Positions 5,763 through 7,108 of a stretch of 7,108 nt of DNA are shown one piece after another. Numbering within the stretch: the first letter of the stretch is position 1; the number at the start of each line of letters is the position of its first letter. A program made the position numbers and the translations under genes. Location: contig CALMPB010000450.1 in NCBI GenBank assembly GCA_937871985.1, positions 1-7,108 on the forward strand, read 5' to 3'. This DNA is from an uncultured Burkholderiaceae bacterium (GTDB lineage Bacteria > Pseudomonadota > Gammaproteobacteria > Burkholderiales > Burkholderiaceae). A model generated the notes under the pieces. That model did not search any database, was not told where the DNA came from, and was given only the letters and a program-made list of their open reading frames with translations.

Positions 5763-6359
5763 ATGTCACGCACCTTTGCCTATCTGCGCGTTTCGACCGT
5801 CGACCAGACGACCGACAACCAGTTGCACGAGATTGAGGCCGCTGGCTTTGCAGCGCAGCCGCGGCGGATCGTCGCCGAAACCATCTCCGGGTCGGTTGCG
5901 GCGAAAGAACGCAAGGGTTTTGCCCGGTTGCTTGACCGGCTAGAGGATGGCGACGTCCTCGTCGTCACCAAGCTCGACCGGCTCGGCCGCAACGCGATGG
6001 ATGTGGCGAGCACCGTCGCCGATCTCGATCGCATGGGCGTTCGCGTCCACTGCCTGGCGCTGGGCGGCGTCGATCTCACCTCGTCGACAGGCAAGCTCAC
6101 GATGGGCGTTATCAACGCGGTCGCCGAATTCGAGCGCGACCTGCTGATCGAACGCACCCAGGCCGGGCTACGCCGCGCGCGGGCGGAGGGCAAGGCCATC
6201 GGACGGCCTGCGAGCCTTACAACAGACGAGCGCGCCGAGGTCGAGCGCCGCCTTGAAAGCGGCGAAACCGTGTCCGCGCTCAGCAAGGCGTTCTCGACAA
6301 GCCGGCAGACGATCATGCGGGTACGCGATGACAGACGCGCTCAAGCCGAGCTTGCCTGA
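5763..6359 (+). CDS. Serine recombinase (Tn3-type resolvase / DNA invertase family)
   Basis: The 198-residue protein has the standard small-serine-recombinase layout. The N-terminal catalytic domain has Y7-L-R9-V-S11, where S11 is the nucleophile, then [11 protein letters not shown] at 43-53, and K70-L-D72-R73-L-G-R76-N with the phosphate-contacting arginines. Next is [21 protein letters not shown] (112-132) at the start of the long dimer helix. IGRPASLT marks the linker into a C-terminal helix-turn-helix at about 150-198, where [17 protein letters not shown] (171-187) is Hin-like. Length and residues are complete. The ATG at 5763 has GAGG 8 nt upstream (5751-5754). Members resolve cointegrates or invert segments at paired sites, and half-sites lie directly upstream. 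No Tn3 transposase gene is in view, so it may be a remnant or part of a larger element beyond the window, or a plasmid multimer resolvase. Confidence 0.93.
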   Translation: MSRTFAYLRVSTVDQTTDNQLHEIEAAGFAAQPRRIVAETISGSVAAKERKGFARLLDRLEDGDVLVVTKLDRLGRNAMDVASTVADLDRMGVRVHCLALGGVDLTSSTGKLTMGVINAVAEFERDLLIERTQAGLRRARAEGKAIGRPASLTTDERAEVERRLESGETVSALSKAFSTSRQTIMRVRDDRRAQAELA

Positions 6360-6362
6360 GCA

Positions 6363-7055
6363 TCAGTCCACAGACATTGGCCGGTCCTTGCCGACAAACT
6401 CAGCCTTCAACGCGAGATTGATGGCGCGGCGATCGATGGAATCTGGATCGTAGCGCAGCAGCGGATCATCTGGACCGTCGAACCCGGCGCGGTCAGCTGG
6501 CGTCCACTCTTCGCCGTCATCTTCCTCGCCGTCGCTGGTATCGTTTTCATCCAGAAAGTCATCCAGGCCATTTCCCTGATCGAAGCGCAATTCATCGAGA
6601 CGTTCGAGCAATCGCTCATATCCACCCGGTCCGCCGATATCCTCAGGCGGACCGGCGCGAGCACCATCGGTGCAGACCGGCCAGGGCTTGTCTGCGCTCG
6701 GTTGTTCACGCGCTTCGACGCGGATCTCGTGCTCCCAGAAATCGCCGAAGTCGTATTCGTACATCATGCGTTGCCGCACTCGCAGCGACAGGTCGGCAAG
6801 TGTCAGTTCCCTCAGAATTTTCCCGTCCTCGACAAGGTGGTGACGCTCACCCGTCCTTTGCGTGCCGAAACGGCGCCCATGCACCTTGAAAGCATGGAGA
6901 TGATAATCTTCCCAACCAAACGCGATCTGGATTACCCGGTGCAGACCAAAAAGCGTCAGATCGCTGCGAACCAGCAAGCGTCGCCAAATCATCGGCGATA
7001 TATCCCGGAGGCCGACCTTCAGACGGTAAGCGACAAGCGGAGCCGGTTTCGACAT
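6363..7055 (-). CDS. Plasmid pRiA4b ORF-3 family protein
   Basis: The 230-residue product matches the pRiA4b ORF-3-like family (PF07929; also linked to TnpR of IS1096), common on plasmids and beside mobile elements but without an assigned biochemical activity. Landmarks are the opening R-L-K-V-x-L-R-D-I-S-P-x-I-W-R-R-L-L-V (11-29), IAFGWEDYHLHAF (44-56), YEYDFGDFWEHEI (99-111) with its Asp/His set, C128, and GPPEDIGGPGGYERLLE (135-151). An acidic low-complexity stretch follows (about 159-183, D/E/G-rich), then the C-terminal D-P-D-S-I-D-R-R-A-I-N segment. The gene is convergent with the resolvase, 3 nt separating the two stop codons. The ATG is the only start after an in-frame TGA 18 nt upstream. 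Its AGGAG (7057-7061) sits just 1 nt before ATG, unusually close, so initiation may be weak. Confidence 0.9.
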   Translation of the reverse strand: MSKPAPLVAYRLKVGLRDISPMIWRRLLVRSDLTLFGLHRVIQIAFGWEDYHLHAFKVHGRRFGTQRTGERHHLVEDGKILRELTLADLSLRVRQRMMYEYDFGDFWEHEIRVEAREQPSADKPWPVCTDGARAGPPEDIGGPGGYERLLERLDELRFDQGNGLDDFLDENDTSDGEEDDGEEWTPADRAGFDGPDDPLLRYDPDSIDRRAINLALKAEFVGKDRPMSVD

Positions 7056-7056
7056 G

Positions 7057-7061
7057 CTCCT
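7057..7061 (-). promoter_or_regulatory. Unusually close Shine-Dalgarno for the pRiA4b ORF-3 gene
   Basis: AGGAG on the minus strand ends 1 nt before the ATG at 7055. Normal spacing is about 5-9 nt. The next in-frame ATG is at residue 22, inside the conserved first motif, so it is an unlikely true start. Confidence 0.4.
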
Positions 7062-7108
7062 AAAGCTACCGGATCAGCACCGTCACCCCCAGCTTTTTTA
7101 TGCCCCCC

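Overview
The window is GC-rich DNA with the protein-family mix and codon use of an alphaproteobacterium, most likely a sphingomonad (Sphingomonadales). That placement is inferred from family resemblance, not from a marker gene. Layout and gene content suggest an accessory region, either plasmid or genomic island: a short housekeeping-like or DNA-damage-linked cluster is followed by a block of recombination genes. I see no rRNA, tRNA or CRISPR array.

Left part (1-2045, + strand): the possible 3' end of an unidentified gene (1-147) precedes three probably co-transcribed genes. These are a YbhB/YbcL (PEBP) family protein (212-835), a zinc-dependent nucleoside/base deaminase (842-1336, only 6 nt downstream) and a divergent SRAP/YedK-type abasic-site protein (1401-2045). 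Facing them, 2086-2643 on the minus strand encodes a small winged-helix DNA-binding protein of unknown role.

Middle (2644-2988): a gene-free stretch densely packed with dyads. It has a perfect 12-bp-arm inverted repeat (2715-2741), two smaller dyads (2851-2862 and 2868-2887) and a 26-bp TGTCC...GGACA site (2894-2919) that looks like a serine-recombinase binding site. Immediately downstream is a complete tyrosine recombinase (2989-4020).

Right part (4108-7108): an ISKra4-family insertion sequence (about 4108-5657, transposase on the minus strand) with imperfect terminal inverted repeats. It is followed by a cluster of resolvase-type half-sites (5684-5747), a Tn3-type serine resolvase (5763-6359) and, convergent with it with only 3 nt between the stop codons, a pRiA4b ORF-3-family protein (6363-7055, minus strand).

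The most notable feature is the nesting of two unrelated recombinase systems. The resolvase's own upstream half-sites share a consensus (TGTCC-R-N-N-A-A) with the site upstream of the tyrosine recombinase, 2.8 kb away. This suggests that the tyrosine-recombinase/IS segment is flanked by sites for the same serine recombinase. That is a testable inference from motif reading, not a demonstrated function.
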